Below the pieces are notes generated by a model. It searched no databases, was not told the DNA's origin, and was given only the letters and a program-made list of their open reading frames with translations. Positions 36,811-45,086 of a DNA stretch of 64,000 nt are shown in pieces. The translations under genes were made by a program, and so were the position numbers. The stretch is taken from the NCBI GenBank assembly GCA_022448245.1, contig JAKVCO010000011.1, forward strand, positions 1-64,000. Reading direction: 5' to 3'. This stretch comes from Paracoccaceae bacterium. Lineage in GTDB: Bacteria; Pseudomonadota; Alphaproteobacteria; Rhodobacterales; Rhodobacteraceae. How positions within the stretch are numbered: the stretch's first letter is position 1; each line of letters begins with the position of its first letter.

Positions 36811-37707
36811 ATGTGGATCGCCGTCACCATCTTTGCAGCCTTCATTCAGTCGCTGCGTTACGTGTTTCAGAAGAAACTGCGCACGGGCGCGCTTCGGACA
36901 GCGGCCGCCACGCTTTCGCGCTTCTTTTTTGCTTGGCCGATGATGCTGGCGCTTGCGCTGATCTACGGCGTGCTTCGCGATTTCGATATGCCGGGCCTTA
37001 ATGCGGAGTTCTGGGCCTATGGTCTCGCCGCGGCCATGGGGCAGATTGCGGGCACGCTTTGCACGGTGGCGCTTTTCCAGCATCGAAACTTCGCCGTCGG
37101 CGCGACGTTCAAACAAACAGAAGTCATCCAGACGGTCTTTCTAGGCCTCATCCTCCTCGGGGAGGGGGTCGGGCCCTGGGCATTTGCGGCTGTGCTGATC
37201 GGGGTCTTGGGCGTCATCGCGCTCTCAGAAAGCCCGGAGGTGGAGGGCGATTTCCGCGCCCGTGTCTTTAACCGCGCAACGGCGCTGGGGCTTGGCTCTG
37301 GGCTTCTATTTGGCTTGGCCTCCGTGGGCTACCGCGGTGCGGCGCTGGCGATGGAGGGGGGCGATGTCTTCTTGCGATCGCTCTTCGGGCTCGCGCTTTT
37401 GACGCTGGTGCAGACGGTTGTGCTGCTCGTCTGGCTGCGCACGCGGGAACCAGGCCAGATCACGGCGATGCTGCGTGAATGGCGGGTGGTGAGCCTTGTC
37501 GCGCTTACCTCCATGGCCGGATCGCTAAGCTGGTTCACCGCGTTCGGCTTGCAAAAAGCTGCACTCGTGAAGGCCGTGGGCCAGACGGAGCTGATCTTCT
37601 CTTTCCTTTTCTCGACATTCCTCTTCGGAGAGAGGTCAACGCCGCGCGAGCTCTTCGGGATCGCGCTTCTCATGCTATCCGTCGTATTTCTGATCCTGAC
37701 CGCGTAG
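36811..37707 (+). CDS. DMT-superfamily (EamA) transporter
   Basis: A 298-residue inner-membrane protein with ten hydrophobic segments in two EamA-like halves (first half FIQSLRYVFQ..., second half starting ALGLGSGLLFGLASVGYRGA). A metabolite exporter by family; substrate unknown. It lies 23 bases after the desaturase gene on the same strand, and its 3' end overlaps the convergent NUDIX gene by 33 bases, an unusually long overlap. Confidence 0.82.
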   Translation: MWIAVTIFAAFIQSLRYVFQKKLRTGALRTAAATLSRFFFAWPMMLALALIYGVLRDFDMPGLNAEFWAYGLAAAMGQIAGTLCTVALFQHRNFAVGATFKQTEVIQTVFLGLILLGEGVGPWAFAAVLIGVLGVIALSESPEVEGDFRARVFNRATALGLGSGLLFGLASVGYRGAALAMEGGDVFLRSLFGLALLTLVQTVVLLVWLRTREPGQITAMLREWRVVSLVALTSMAGSLSWFTAFGLQKAALVKAVGQTELIFSFLFSTFLFGERSTPRELFGIALLMLSVVFLILTA

Positions 37708-38352
37708 GCGGAGGAAGAGGCTCTCTTCATCATCATTGCAGAAAAAGGGCACCGAGGCGGGCGCCTTGTAGGGATCAACTGCCGCAAGCTCGGCCAGCAC
37801 AACTTCTGTGATGAACGGCAGATCGAGCGACCGGGCCTCGGCCAGTGGCACCCATTGCAGGTGCGAAAGCTCGTCAGATGCGGCGGAGAAATCATCGGGG
37901 TCGCCGTGGATGGCCTCGACAGGTGCGAGGAAAAAGCGCGCGTCAAAGCGGCGGGGGCGTCCGGGCGGCGTGATCGCGCGGAAGACAAAACGTAGCTGCG
38001 AGGCATCAGGCATAAGGCCGCGCGCGGCAAACCCTTCCCACCCCGGGGCGGCGAACCACGGTCCGGGCACACCAAGGGCGAGGCCAGTTTCTTCCCAAAG
38101 CTCCCGGATCGCAGCAGCGCTCAGCGCGTGGGTCAGATCAGGGCTGTCTTCGCGCAGCCGCGCGTCGCAGGGGGAGGCGGCATGGAGCGGAACGTCAGCG
38201 TCAGCGGCATCAACCGCGCCACCGGGAAAGACGAATTTTGACGGCATGAACGAGGCTTTCGCGCCGCGCTGTCCCATCAATACGTGTCGTGCCCCCTCGA
38301 TCTGCCGCACCAGAATGATGGTGGCGGCGTCTCTGATGGGCACATCACTCAT
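37675..38352 (-). CDS. NUDIX hydrolase
   Basis: A 225-residue protein. The Nudix box is split by an insert: VFPGGAVD (about 42-49), then about 30 residues, then AAIRELWEETGLALG with the metal-binding REx2EE core. Likely hydrolyses CoA, ADP-ribose or similar nucleoside diphosphates; the large size suggests a CoA-type substrate but that is only a guess. Its start overlaps the DUF983 gene end by 8 bases. Confidence 0.87.
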   Translation of the reverse strand: MSDVPIRDAATIILVRQIEGARHVLMGQRGAKASFMPSKFVFPGGAVDAADADVPLHAASPCDARLREDSPDLTHALSAAAIRELWEETGLALGVPGPWFAAPGWEGFAARGLMPDASQLRFVFRAITPPGRPRRFDARFFLAPVEAIHGDPDDFSAASDELSHLQWVPLAEARSLDLPFITEVVLAELAAVDPYKAPASVPFFCNDDEESLFLRLRGQDQKYDG

Positions 38353-38722
38353 GGCCGAAACCGTACATCCGGCGCGACCATTGAAACGCGATCAGGAGCC
38401 CCTTCAGGCGCGGCAGCAGATAAAGGGACAGACCCACACAGCCCACCGCAAATATCGTGAAGAGGACCATCGGATCGGGCCGGTACTGCACAAAGACGAT
38501 GTGCAGCAGGGGCGCCATCAGGTGACCAACCACCAGCATCGTGAGCCACGGCGGACCGTCATCCGCACGCTGGTGGTGCAGCTCCTGCCCACATTCCGAG
38601 CAGGTGTGGTTCACAGTGAGATAGCCCTCGAAAATCTTGCCCTTACCGCAGTTAGGGCAGCGACGCGTGAAGCCGCGTAAGAGAGCTGGTTTGAGCGGGC
38701 GTTCGATCAGTGTGGTGGCCAT
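38345..38722 (-). CDS. DUF983 zinc-ribbon membrane protein
   Basis: A 125-residue protein with a zinc-ribbon (RCPNCGKGKIF and TCSECGQELHH, about 21-50) followed by two membrane segments (LTMLVVGHLMAPLLHIVF and VLFTIFAVGCVGLSLYLL). The family is common in alphaproteobacteria and its role is unknown. First gene of a two-gene message with the NUDIX gene. Confidence 0.88.
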   Translation of the reverse strand: MATTLIERPLKPALLRGFTRRCPNCGKGKIFEGYLTVNHTCSECGQELHHQRADDGPPWLTMLVVGHLMAPLLHIVFVQYRPDPMVLFTIFAVGCVGLSLYLLPRLKGLLIAFQWSRRMYGFGHE

Positions 38723-38864
38723 GGTCCGGACTTAAGCCTGAGGGTCGGACGATAAAAGTGAATTTTTCTGCGACGGAAAGACGCCACCCCCCCGTTTAGG
38801 TCATGTCAACGCGGAGTTCAGACCGTCGAGACACCTCGTAACTCAGGATCACAGGAACCTAGAC

Positions 38865-39341
38865 ATGAACAAGACACTCATCCTCAGCGCCCTTGCAGTA
38901 GCGCTTTCCATCACCGCGGTGACCGCAGACGCCCGTGGCGGCGATCGCGGTGGCGAGCGTCCGGAATTTTCGACGCTCGATGCCGACGGCAACGGGGAAG
39001 TGACGCAAGCTGAGATGCTGGCCTTCGCACAGACGCGCTTTGATGAGGCTGACACGAATGGCGATGGCTCGCTCTCCGTGGAAGAGATGATCGCCGCGCG
39101 TTCGGCAGATGCCTCGGACCGCATGGAGCGCCGCATCAACCGGATGCTCGAACGTGCGGATGCCAACGACAACGGCACGCTCGAGTTCGACGAGATGCGC
39201 CAGAACAGCGACCGCGCCGCGGCCCGCTTCGAGCGCGTCGACACCGACGGGTCTGGCGGCATTTCCCAGGAAGAGATGGACGCAGCCAAGGAAGCCCGCG
39301 GCGGCCGTAAAGGCAAAGGCGGCGACCGCGACGAAGGCTAA
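38865..39341 (+). CDS. exported four-EF-hand calcium-binding protein
   Basis: A 158-residue protein with signal peptide (about 1-22) and four EF-hand loops: DADGNGEVTQAE (39-50), DTNGDGSLSVEE (63-74), DANDNGTLEFDE (99-110), DTDGSGGISQEE (126-137). All four keep the 1, 3, 5 and 12 acidic or Asn ligands, so calcium binding is likely. It ends in a basic Gly/Arg/Lys tail. It lies just upstream of an ECF sigma operon with a periplasmic sensor-like protein, suggesting a shared signal, though a hairpin separates them. Confidence 0.88.
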   Translation: MNKTLILSALAVALSITAVTADARGGDRGGERPEFSTLDADGNGEVTQAEMLAFAQTRFDEADTNGDGSLSVEEMIAARSADASDRMERRINRMLERADANDNGTLEFDEMRQNSDRAAARFERVDTDGSGGISQEEMDAAKEARGGRKGKGGDRDEG

Positions 39342-39349
39342 GAACATGG

Positions 39350-39378
39350 ACGGGCCTGGTGCGACCCGCTAGGCCCGT
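39350..39378 (+). terminator. hairpin between EF-hand gene and sigma operon
   Basis: ACGGGCCT (39350-39357) and AGGCCCGT (39371-39378) form an 8-bp stem with a 13-base loop 9 bases after the EF-hand stop. There is no T-run, so it may be an attenuator or a message-stabilising stem rather than a full terminator. Confidence 0.45.
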
Positions 39379-39407
39379 ACTGACCCGGCTTGGACGGGGA
39401 TGGAGAG

Positions 39408-39986
39408 ATGGCGCTGGATGCAATGTCGGACGTGAGCGATGAGGCCCTTTTGGTGCTTTACGCCAATGGCGACGCTGCGGCTGCGCGCTCTCTAACTGTG
39501 CAGCTCGCACCACGTGTGCTGGCCCATGCCTTCCGGATGCTGGGCGATCGCGCAGAAGCCGAAGACGTCACGCAAGAAGCCCTGATGCGCCTTTGGAAGA
39601 TCGCGCCTGATTGGCGTCAAGGTGAGGCCAAGGTCACCACTTGGCTGTACCGAGTGACCGCGAACCTGTGCACTGACCGGCTGCGCAAAGTCCGCATGAA
39701 AGACATCGATGATGTGCCTGAGATTGTAGACGACGCGCCATCTGCTGATGAGGGGCTGATCGAGAAGGCGCGGGCCGAAGCCCTAAATGGAGCATTGGCC
39801 GAACTGCCGGAGCGCCAACGTCAGGCCGTGGTACTGCGCCACATTGAGGGCCTGCAAAACCCCGAGATCTCTGAGATCATGGACATCTCAGTGGAAGCGG
39901 TGGAAAGTTTGACAGCGCGCGGAAAGCGGGCCCTGGCGGCAGCCCTGGGCAAGCGACGCGCAGAATTGGGATTTTACGATGGCTGA
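39408..39986 (+). CDS. ECF RNA polymerase sigma factor
   Basis: A 192-residue sigma factor counted from the ATG at 39408 after GGAGAG; starts at 39390 (TTG) and 39423 are alternatives. Region 2 is visible in AHAFRMLGDRAEAEDVTQEA and TWLYRVTANLCTDRLR, region 4 in ELPERQRQAVVLRHIEG with the helix-turn-helix EISEIMDISVEAVESLTARG. The two following genes overlap one another as an operon and probably encode its anti-sigma factor and signal sensor. Confidence 0.9.
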   Translation: MALDAMSDVSDEALLVLYANGDAAAARSLTVQLAPRVLAHAFRMLGDRAEAEDVTQEALMRLWKIAPDWRQGEAKVTTWLYRVTANLCTDRLRKVRMKDIDDVPEIVDDAPSADEGLIEKARAEALNGALAELPERQRQAVVLRHIEGLQNPEISEIMDISVEAVESLTARGKRALAAALGKRRAELGFYDG

Positions 39987-40362
39987 TCCTCGCAAATCTG
40001 AGCTGACAGAAGCAGAGCTTGACCGGCTCTTTAAGGCCTCGGACGCTGAGACGCCGTTGCCTTCGGGTGATCTGATGGCGCGGATCATGGCTGACGCCGA
40101 GGCGGTTCAGGCGCAGGCGATAGCGCCCACGCCCGGTGCGGCCCCGCAATCGCGCGGGCTCTTTGCCGGGCTCGGCGAGGCTTTGGGCGGCTGGGCAGGC
40201 CTGTCCGGGCTGGGCGCGGCAGTGGCCACCGGCCTCGTGATCGGGATTTTCCCACCAGATCAATTGGCGAGCTATGCGGCGATGCTTACCGGGGCCGAGG
40301 TCAGTTTGTCTGATTATGTGCCCGGCGACATGGCACTGAGCACGGTGGCGTCCGATGGCTGA
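39979..40362 (+). CDS. probable anti-sigma factor, single membrane span
   Basis: A 127-residue protein whose ATG overlaps the sigma gene end by 8 bases. The cytoplasmic N-terminal 65 residues contain ELTEAELDRLFKASDAE, in the manner of small anti-sigma domains; one membrane segment follows (about 72-95, GLSGLGAAVATGLVIGIF), then a short outer tail. I assign anti-sigma function from position and layout only; no ASD/ZAS zinc motif is present. Confidence 0.65.
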   Translation: MADPRKSELTEAELDRLFKASDAETPLPSGDLMARIMADAEAVQAQAIAPTPGAAPQSRGLFAGLGEALGGWAGLSGLGAAVATGLVIGIFPPDQLASYAAMLTGAEVSLSDYVPGDMALSTVASDG

Positions 40363-40861
40363 GGCACGCAACATGGGCCGCGGCGCCCGCATCCTCCTTT
40401 ACGTCTCCTTGCTCGTGAATTTGCTCGTGATCGGGCTCGTGGCGGGCACGCTGCTCACAGGTGGCCCGAAAGGCTCTGATCGTCGCCCGGCAGCGGCGGG
40501 GGAGACGGGGCTTGGCCCGCTTGTTCGGGCTTTGGAGCCGCAGGATCGTCAGGAGCTCGGCCTCAAGATGCGCCGCATGCTCCGCAATGAGCGTCTCTCG
40601 CGCGGGGAACAGCGGGCGCTGATGGCCGAGATCCAGGCCGTGCTGACGGCTGCGCCCTACGATGCCGAAGCGCTCGATGAGCGTCTCGACCGGCTGGTGG
40701 AAGAGGTTCAGTACCGGCTGACCTTGGCGCGCTCGATCTTCATGCAGCACATCTCCGAGATGACGGACGAAGAGCGCGCGTCCTTTGCCGAGCGCCTTCA
40801 GGAAGTGCTGGATCGGCCGCGTGGTCCGCGGTCAGGCAATGGCCCGAAAAGTGGTGGCTGA
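40355..40861 (+). CDS. membrane-anchored periplasmic sensor protein (CnrX/heavy-metal-sensor type)
   Basis: A 168-residue protein: N-terminal anchor (about 11-33, ARILLYVSLLVNLLVIGLVAG) and a four-helix periplasmic domain rich in Arg and Glu (LGLKMRRMLRNERLSRGEQ, ERLDRLVEEVQYRLTLARS), the pattern of the Spy/CnrX periplasmic metal-sensor group. In the classical Cnr system such a protein releases the sigma factor when metal binds. No His/Met cluster is clear, so the ligand is unknown. Overlaps the preceding gene by 8 bases. Confidence 0.75.
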   Translation: MAEARNMGRGARILLYVSLLVNLLVIGLVAGTLLTGGPKGSDRRPAAAGETGLGPLVRALEPQDRQELGLKMRRMLRNERLSRGEQRALMAEIQAVLTAAPYDAEALDERLDRLVEEVQYRLTLARSIFMQHISEMTDEERASFAERLQEVLDRPRGPRSGNGPKSGG

Positions 40862-42250
40862 TTAGGCGGCTGACTGGCTGACGCGCACCATATCACGCCC
40901 GCCTTCTTTGGCGGCGTAGAGCGCGTTATCGGCCTCCTCGAGGAGCGCCTCAATGCTCACGCGACGTGGCGGCTCACTGTCGTCCCCGTGCTTGCCGCCA
41001 AGGGCGAGACCCACCGATACGGATGCTGACACGCCTCCGGCCACCTTAGTCTTCGAGAATGGTGTGGCGCGGGTCAGTTGGCACAGACGCGCGGCCGCGG
41101 ACGCTGCTTGGTCGAGCGTCGTGTCGGGCATGGCGACGAGGAACTCCTCCCCCCCGATGCGCGACACCAGATCAACCGAGCGCAGATTCGAAAGCAGGCG
41201 CTTGGCGAATTCGACCAGCACGTCATCGCCCACCGCGTGGCCGTAGTTGTCATTGATGTGTTTGAAGAAATCGAGGTCGAGCAGCATAACCGCAAAACAG
41301 CGCCCCGAACGGCGGGACGCGAGCGACATCTTCTCCAGATAGGGGATCGCATAGCGCCGGTTGTAGAGCCCGGTGAGGGGGTCTGTCATAGCGGCCTCGA
41401 GCCCCACTTCGACGGATCGTCGAAGCGCCATTTCTTGAGCGCGCCGCCGGAGCAGTCGACGCAAACGCTCACCGGCCTCATGGGGCTCGAAGCCTTCTGT
41501 CATGACATCGCCTGCGCCGGTATCGAGCGCGGTGATCGCAATATTGGCGCTCTCAGAAGAGGCGACGGCGAGGATCGCGGTGTGCCGCGTTTCCGGCCGG
41601 GCTCTTAGCGAAGAGACGAAATCAAGACGCTGCTGCGCGCTGCGCCCACTGATGGACACGATAAGCGCATCGTATCGTTTGTCAGCGCTTCCTTCACCGA
41701 CGAGGTCGGTGGGGGCGAGAACCTCAGCCGTATGCGGGAGCACTTCGGCCAGCGCCTCTTTCCAGAGAAGCCCTTCTTTTGGGTTCTGTGCCACGAGGCC
41801 GATCTTGGCTGCGGCGGCAAATTCCTGCGCGGCTTCCGCAAAGCCCAGGGCCGCAGATGTATCGCTGCGCAGCTGAAGCTCTTCCTGAGCGGTGCGCGCG
41901 CGCAGAAGGTTACGGATGCGCGCCAGAAGCGTGCGATCCTCGTAGGGGCGGGTGATGACATCTGCGAGGCCAGCCTTGAGCGCCTCGGCCCGTTTGTGGT
42001 CTGCGCCTTCAGGCAGCAGTGCGATCACAGGAATTGCCTGTCGGGCCAGCCGGTTTTGCAGGTGGATAGCACCGCCCTCTTCCAGTTCGAACTCGCACAG
42101 GACGACGTCTGGGGGTGCCTTCTCGATCTCTTCAATCGCCTCAGCGATCGTCGCAGCGTGAAACACAGTGAAATATGCCGCGGCCAACTTGACCTTAAGC
42201 ACAATGCGCGTGGTAACCACTGGATCGACAATAAGTACACGTCCGGTCAT
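40862..42250 (-). CDS. PleD-like diguanylate cyclase with degenerate receiver domains
   Basis: A 462-residue protein: receiver 1 (about 1-120), receiver 2 (about 150-275) and GGDEF domain (about 285-460). The cyclase is intact: RIGGEEF near residue 365 and the I-site RSVD five residues before it, so c-di-GMP product inhibition is expected. Receiver 1 has Glu53 where the phospho-Asp should be and Arg101 for the conserved Lys; receiver 2 reads DALIVSIS at that position. Normal aspartate phosphorylation is therefore unlikely. Convergent with the sensor gene without a gap. Confidence 0.9.
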   Translation of the reverse strand: MTGRVLIVDPVVTTRIVLKVKLAAAYFTVFHAATIAEAIEEIEKAPPDVVLCEFELEEGGAIHLQNRLARQAIPVIALLPEGADHKRAEALKAGLADVITRPYEDRTLLARIRNLLRARTAQEELQLRSDTSAALGFAEAAQEFAAAAKIGLVAQNPKEGLLWKEALAEVLPHTAEVLAPTDLVGEGSADKRYDALIVSISGRSAQQRLDFVSSLRARPETRHTAILAVASSESANIAITALDTGAGDVMTEGFEPHEAGERLRRLLRRRAQEMALRRSVEVGLEAAMTDPLTGLYNRRYAIPYLEKMSLASRRSGRCFAVMLLDLDFFKHINDNYGHAVGDDVLVEFAKRLLSNLRSVDLVSRIGGEEFLVAMPDTTLDQAASAAARLCQLTRATPFSKTKVAGGVSASVSVGLALGGKHGDDSEPPRRVSIEALLEEADNALYAAKEGGRDMVRVSQSAA

Positions 42251-42402
42251 CGAGGCCGCCTTACAACCATTTGCCTTTAAGGAAGCTTTGAGGCGGAAAG
42301 ATTAACAAACCCTTTCCAAGTTGAAGCGAAACGTCGTCATGCGCGGGAAATTGTTGAGATTGGCGGAAATCGACCCATGGGCCCACGAAAAAGTGAGACG
42401 CG

Positions 42403-42681
42403 ATGAAGCAGGATAGAGCAGAGACCATGGCTTTGGCCGCCTTGGGCTGGCTGGCTGGGAACGAAGAGCTGATGCCTGTTTTTATGGGCTCTACGGGTGC
42501 TACGCTGGACGATCTGCGCGAGCGGGCCGGGGATGCGGACTTCCTCGCATCGGTGCTTGATTTCATTTTGATGGACGATGCTTGGGTGATTGCGCTGTGC
42601 GATGGGCAAACGTGGCGCTACGAGGATTTAGCCGCCGCTCGGGCCACTTTGCCCGGCGGCGCGCAGGTGAATTGGACGTGA
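42403..42681 (+). CDS. DUF3572 family protein
   Basis: A 92-residue soluble helical protein (AETMALAALGWLAGNEELMP at the start, ATLDDLRERAGDADFLASVL in the middle). The family is common in alphaproteobacteria with unknown function. Its stop overlaps a possible GTG start of the HAD gene and is 2 bases before the ATG used there, so the two are coupled. Confidence 0.88.
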   Translation: MKQDRAETMALAALGWLAGNEELMPVFMGSTGATLDDLRERAGDADFLASVLDFILMDDAWVIALCDGQTWRYEDLAAARATLPGGAQVNWT

Positions 42682-42683
42682 AC

Positions 42684-43367
42684 ATGCTTAACGGAATAAT
42701 TTTCGACAAAGACGGAACCCTGTTCGACTTTGAGGCGACGTGGGGCACGTGGATCGGAGAGGTTCTGCAGGAACTCGGCGCAGGCGATCCGGCGATGATC
42801 GGCGCTTTGGCCGATGTCTTGGGCTACGATTTGGGTAATCAGCGCTTTTTCCCGTCTAGCTCCGTCATCGCGGGAACGGTCGAAGAGCAGGCCAAGGCAG
42901 TTGCGGAAACCCTTGATCGCGATGTCCAGGATCTGACGGCCGAGCTGAATTTCATGGCCGCCGCTGTGAAGCAGGTCGAGGTTACGCCGCTCAAGCCGCT
43001 CTTGGCTGACCTGCGCGCCCGCGGATTGAAGTTGGGCGTGGCGACAAACGACGCCGAAAGCTCTGCCCTTAGTCACTTGGGTAGCGTGGGCCTGACGGAC
43101 GCTTTCGACTTTATCGCGGGATACGACAGCGGTTTTGGCGGCAAACCCGCACCGGGTCAGCTTGTAGCTTTTGCAAAGGCGATGGGCCTCGCGCCGGACA
43201 CCGTCGCGATGGTGGGGGACAGCACCCATGATCTGCATGCCGCGCGCGCTGCGGGAATGAAGGCTGTCGGGGTGCTGACCGGTCCCGCGGACGAAGCAGT
43301 CCTCGCGCCCCATGCGGATATCGTTCTGCCGTCGATCGCGGATCTGCCACGTTGGATTGCGACCTAG
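42684..43367 (+). CDS. HAD-family phosphatase (phosphoglycolate-phosphatase-like)
   Basis: A 227-residue phosphatase. HAD motif I is IIFDKDGTLFDF (5-16), motif II is VATNDAES, motif III and IV are GGKPAPGQL and VAMVGDSTHDLHAARAAG. The helical cap between about 20 and 80 fits the phosphoglycolate or phosphoserine phosphatase-like group. Substrate not provable. An in-frame GTG at 42678 overlaps the preceding stop and could be the true start. Confidence 0.87.
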   Translation: MLNGIIFDKDGTLFDFEATWGTWIGEVLQELGAGDPAMIGALADVLGYDLGNQRFFPSSSVIAGTVEEQAKAVAETLDRDVQDLTAELNFMAAAVKQVEVTPLKPLLADLRARGLKLGVATNDAESSALSHLGSVGLTDAFDFIAGYDSGFGGKPAPGQLVAFAKAMGLAPDTVAMVGDSTHDLHAARAAGMKAVGVLTGPADEAVLAPHADIVLPSIADLPRWIAT

Positions 43368-43454
43368 GGCAGCAATAAACGACAGGATTCGTCGCCTCTG
43401 GGCAGGTGTCGCGCGCGGCCGGGAGTGCAGTCTGAGGGCCGGAGGAGACACACT

Positions 43455-45014
43455 ATGCCCGAAGATTCCGCCCCCCCGAAAAGACGCCGTTCCGGTGGCC
43501 GCGCTGGCAATGCGCGGGGCCGTGGCCCAGCCATCAGCCAGATGTCGTGGCGCATGGTCGAAAACACGGATCGCCCAACCGAGCCGCTGACCGATGAGGG
43601 CGTGGCCGCGATCCATGACGGGGCCATGCGGATCCTCGAGGAGATCGGGATCGAGTTTCTCAATGGCGAAGGGCTTGAGATCTTGCGCAAGGCGGGCTGC
43701 ACCATCGAGGGGCAAAACGTCCGCATGGGCCGCGATTTTGTGATGGAGATGGTGGCGAAGTGCCCCTCTTCTTTCAACGTGATGCCGCGCAACCCCGCGC
43801 ATGAGATCACGGTTGGCGGGAATACGATGCTCTTCGGCAATGTCTCATCCCCGCCGAATTATTGGGATCTGGAGACGGGTAAAGTTCCTGGCACACGCGA
43901 GCAATGTCAGAACCTATTAAAACTCACCCAATACTTCAATTGCATCCACTTTGCTGGCGGATATCCGGTGGAACCCGTCGATATCCATGCAAGTGTGCGC
44001 CACCTCGATGTGCTCTACGACAAGCTGACACTCACCGATAAGGTCATGCACGCCTATTCGCTCGGGAAAGAGCGGGTCGAGGATGTCATGGAGATGGTGC
44101 GCATCGCCGGCGGCCTGACCCGTGAGGAGTTCGAAGCGCGCCCGCATATGTACACCAACATCAACTCGACCTCGCCGCTCAAGCATGACGAGCCGATGAT
44201 TGATGGCTGTCTGCGCCTTGCGCGGGCAGGGCAGGCGCTGGTGATTACGCCGTTCACACTCGCGGGGGCCATGGCGCCGGTGACAATGGCAGGCGCGGTG
44301 GCACAATCCATCTCCGAGGCGCTCGCGGCGATTGCGCTCTTCCAGTACGACAGCCCCGGCACGCCCTGCGTGATCGGTACCTTCACCTCGAACGTGGATA
44401 TGAAGAGCGGCGCGCCCGCGTTTGGCACGCCCGAGTACATGCGCGCGACTCAGATGACCGGCCAGATGGGCCGCTTCTACGGCCTGCCGATCCGATCTTC
44501 GGGCGTTTGCGCGGCAAATGTGCCGGACGGTCAGGCGATGTGGGAGACGTCAAATTCGCTCTGGGCGGCGGTCCAGTCGGGCACAAACATGATTTATCAC
44601 GCCGCCGGTTGGCTTGAGGGCGGGCTTATCGCGTCTCCTGAAAAGTTTATCATGGACTGCGAAGTTATCCAGATGATCGAGCGCTATTTCGAGCCTGCGA
44701 CCTGGGCTACGACGCCCGATGATATCGCGCTGGAAGCGATCCGCGACGTGGGCTCGGCGGGCCATTTCTTTGGCGTGGAACACACGCAACAGCGTTATGA
44801 AACAGCGTTTTACCAGCCGTTCCTGTCGGATTGGCGAAACTTCGAAGGCTGGGAGATCGCCGGTGGCGTCTGGACGGCCGAGCGGGCCAACAAGCAGTTC
44901 AAGGAGATCATCGGCAGCTTCGAGGCGCCGCCGCTTGATATCGCGATCCGGGACGAACTTGCGGACTTCGTTGCGCGCCGCAAAGCAGAAGGGGGCGCGC
45001 CCACCGACTTTTAA
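43455..45014 (+). CDS. MttB-family (COG5598) methyltransferase without pyrrolysine
   Basis: A 519-residue barrel enzyme of the trimethylamine methyltransferase family, started at 43455 after GGAGGAG. Non-archaeal members use quaternary amines such as glycine betaine and pass the methyl group to a corrinoid protein. Conserved pieces include GGNTMLFGN, NINSTSPLKHDEPM and PDGQAMWETSNSLWAAV. No in-frame TAG occurs, so the pyrrolysine of the archaeal enzyme is absent. No corrinoid protein gene adjoins it. The N-terminus is a basic, disordered stretch ([12 protein letters not shown]). The substrate could be betaine, carnitine or another quaternary amine. Confidence 0.85.
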   Translation: MPEDSAPPKRRRSGGRAGNARGRGPAISQMSWRMVENTDRPTEPLTDEGVAAIHDGAMRILEEIGIEFLNGEGLEILRKAGCTIEGQNVRMGRDFVMEMVAKCPSSFNVMPRNPAHEITVGGNTMLFGNVSSPPNYWDLETGKVPGTREQCQNLLKLTQYFNCIHFAGGYPVEPVDIHASVRHLDVLYDKLTLTDKVMHAYSLGKERVEDVMEMVRIAGGLTREEFEARPHMYTNINSTSPLKHDEPMIDGCLRLARAGQALVITPFTLAGAMAPVTMAGAVAQSISEALAAIALFQYDSPGTPCVIGTFTSNVDMKSGAPAFGTPEYMRATQMTGQMGRFYGLPIRSSGVCAANVPDGQAMWETSNSLWAAVQSGTNMIYHAAGWLEGGLIASPEKFIMDCEVIQMIERYFEPATWATTPDDIALEAIRDVGSAGHFFGVEHTQQRYETAFYQPFLSDWRNFEGWEIAGGVWTAERANKQFKEIIGSFEAPPLDIAIRDELADFVARRKAEGGAPTDF

Positions 45015-45086
45015 CGTCGGATTTTACATGTCAGCGCTTTGTTAACGCCCCTTGTGGCACACCTTCCGGAACCACGAGGATACGCT

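Noticed and set aside
43455-45014. Pyrrolysine in the MttB homologue
   Set aside because: No in-frame TAG anywhere in the gene.
45004-45020. Terminator or CtrA-type site after the MttB gene
   Set aside because: The CCGAC/GTCGG stem is only 5 bp and overlaps the stop codon; the nearby TTAA has no proper second half site.
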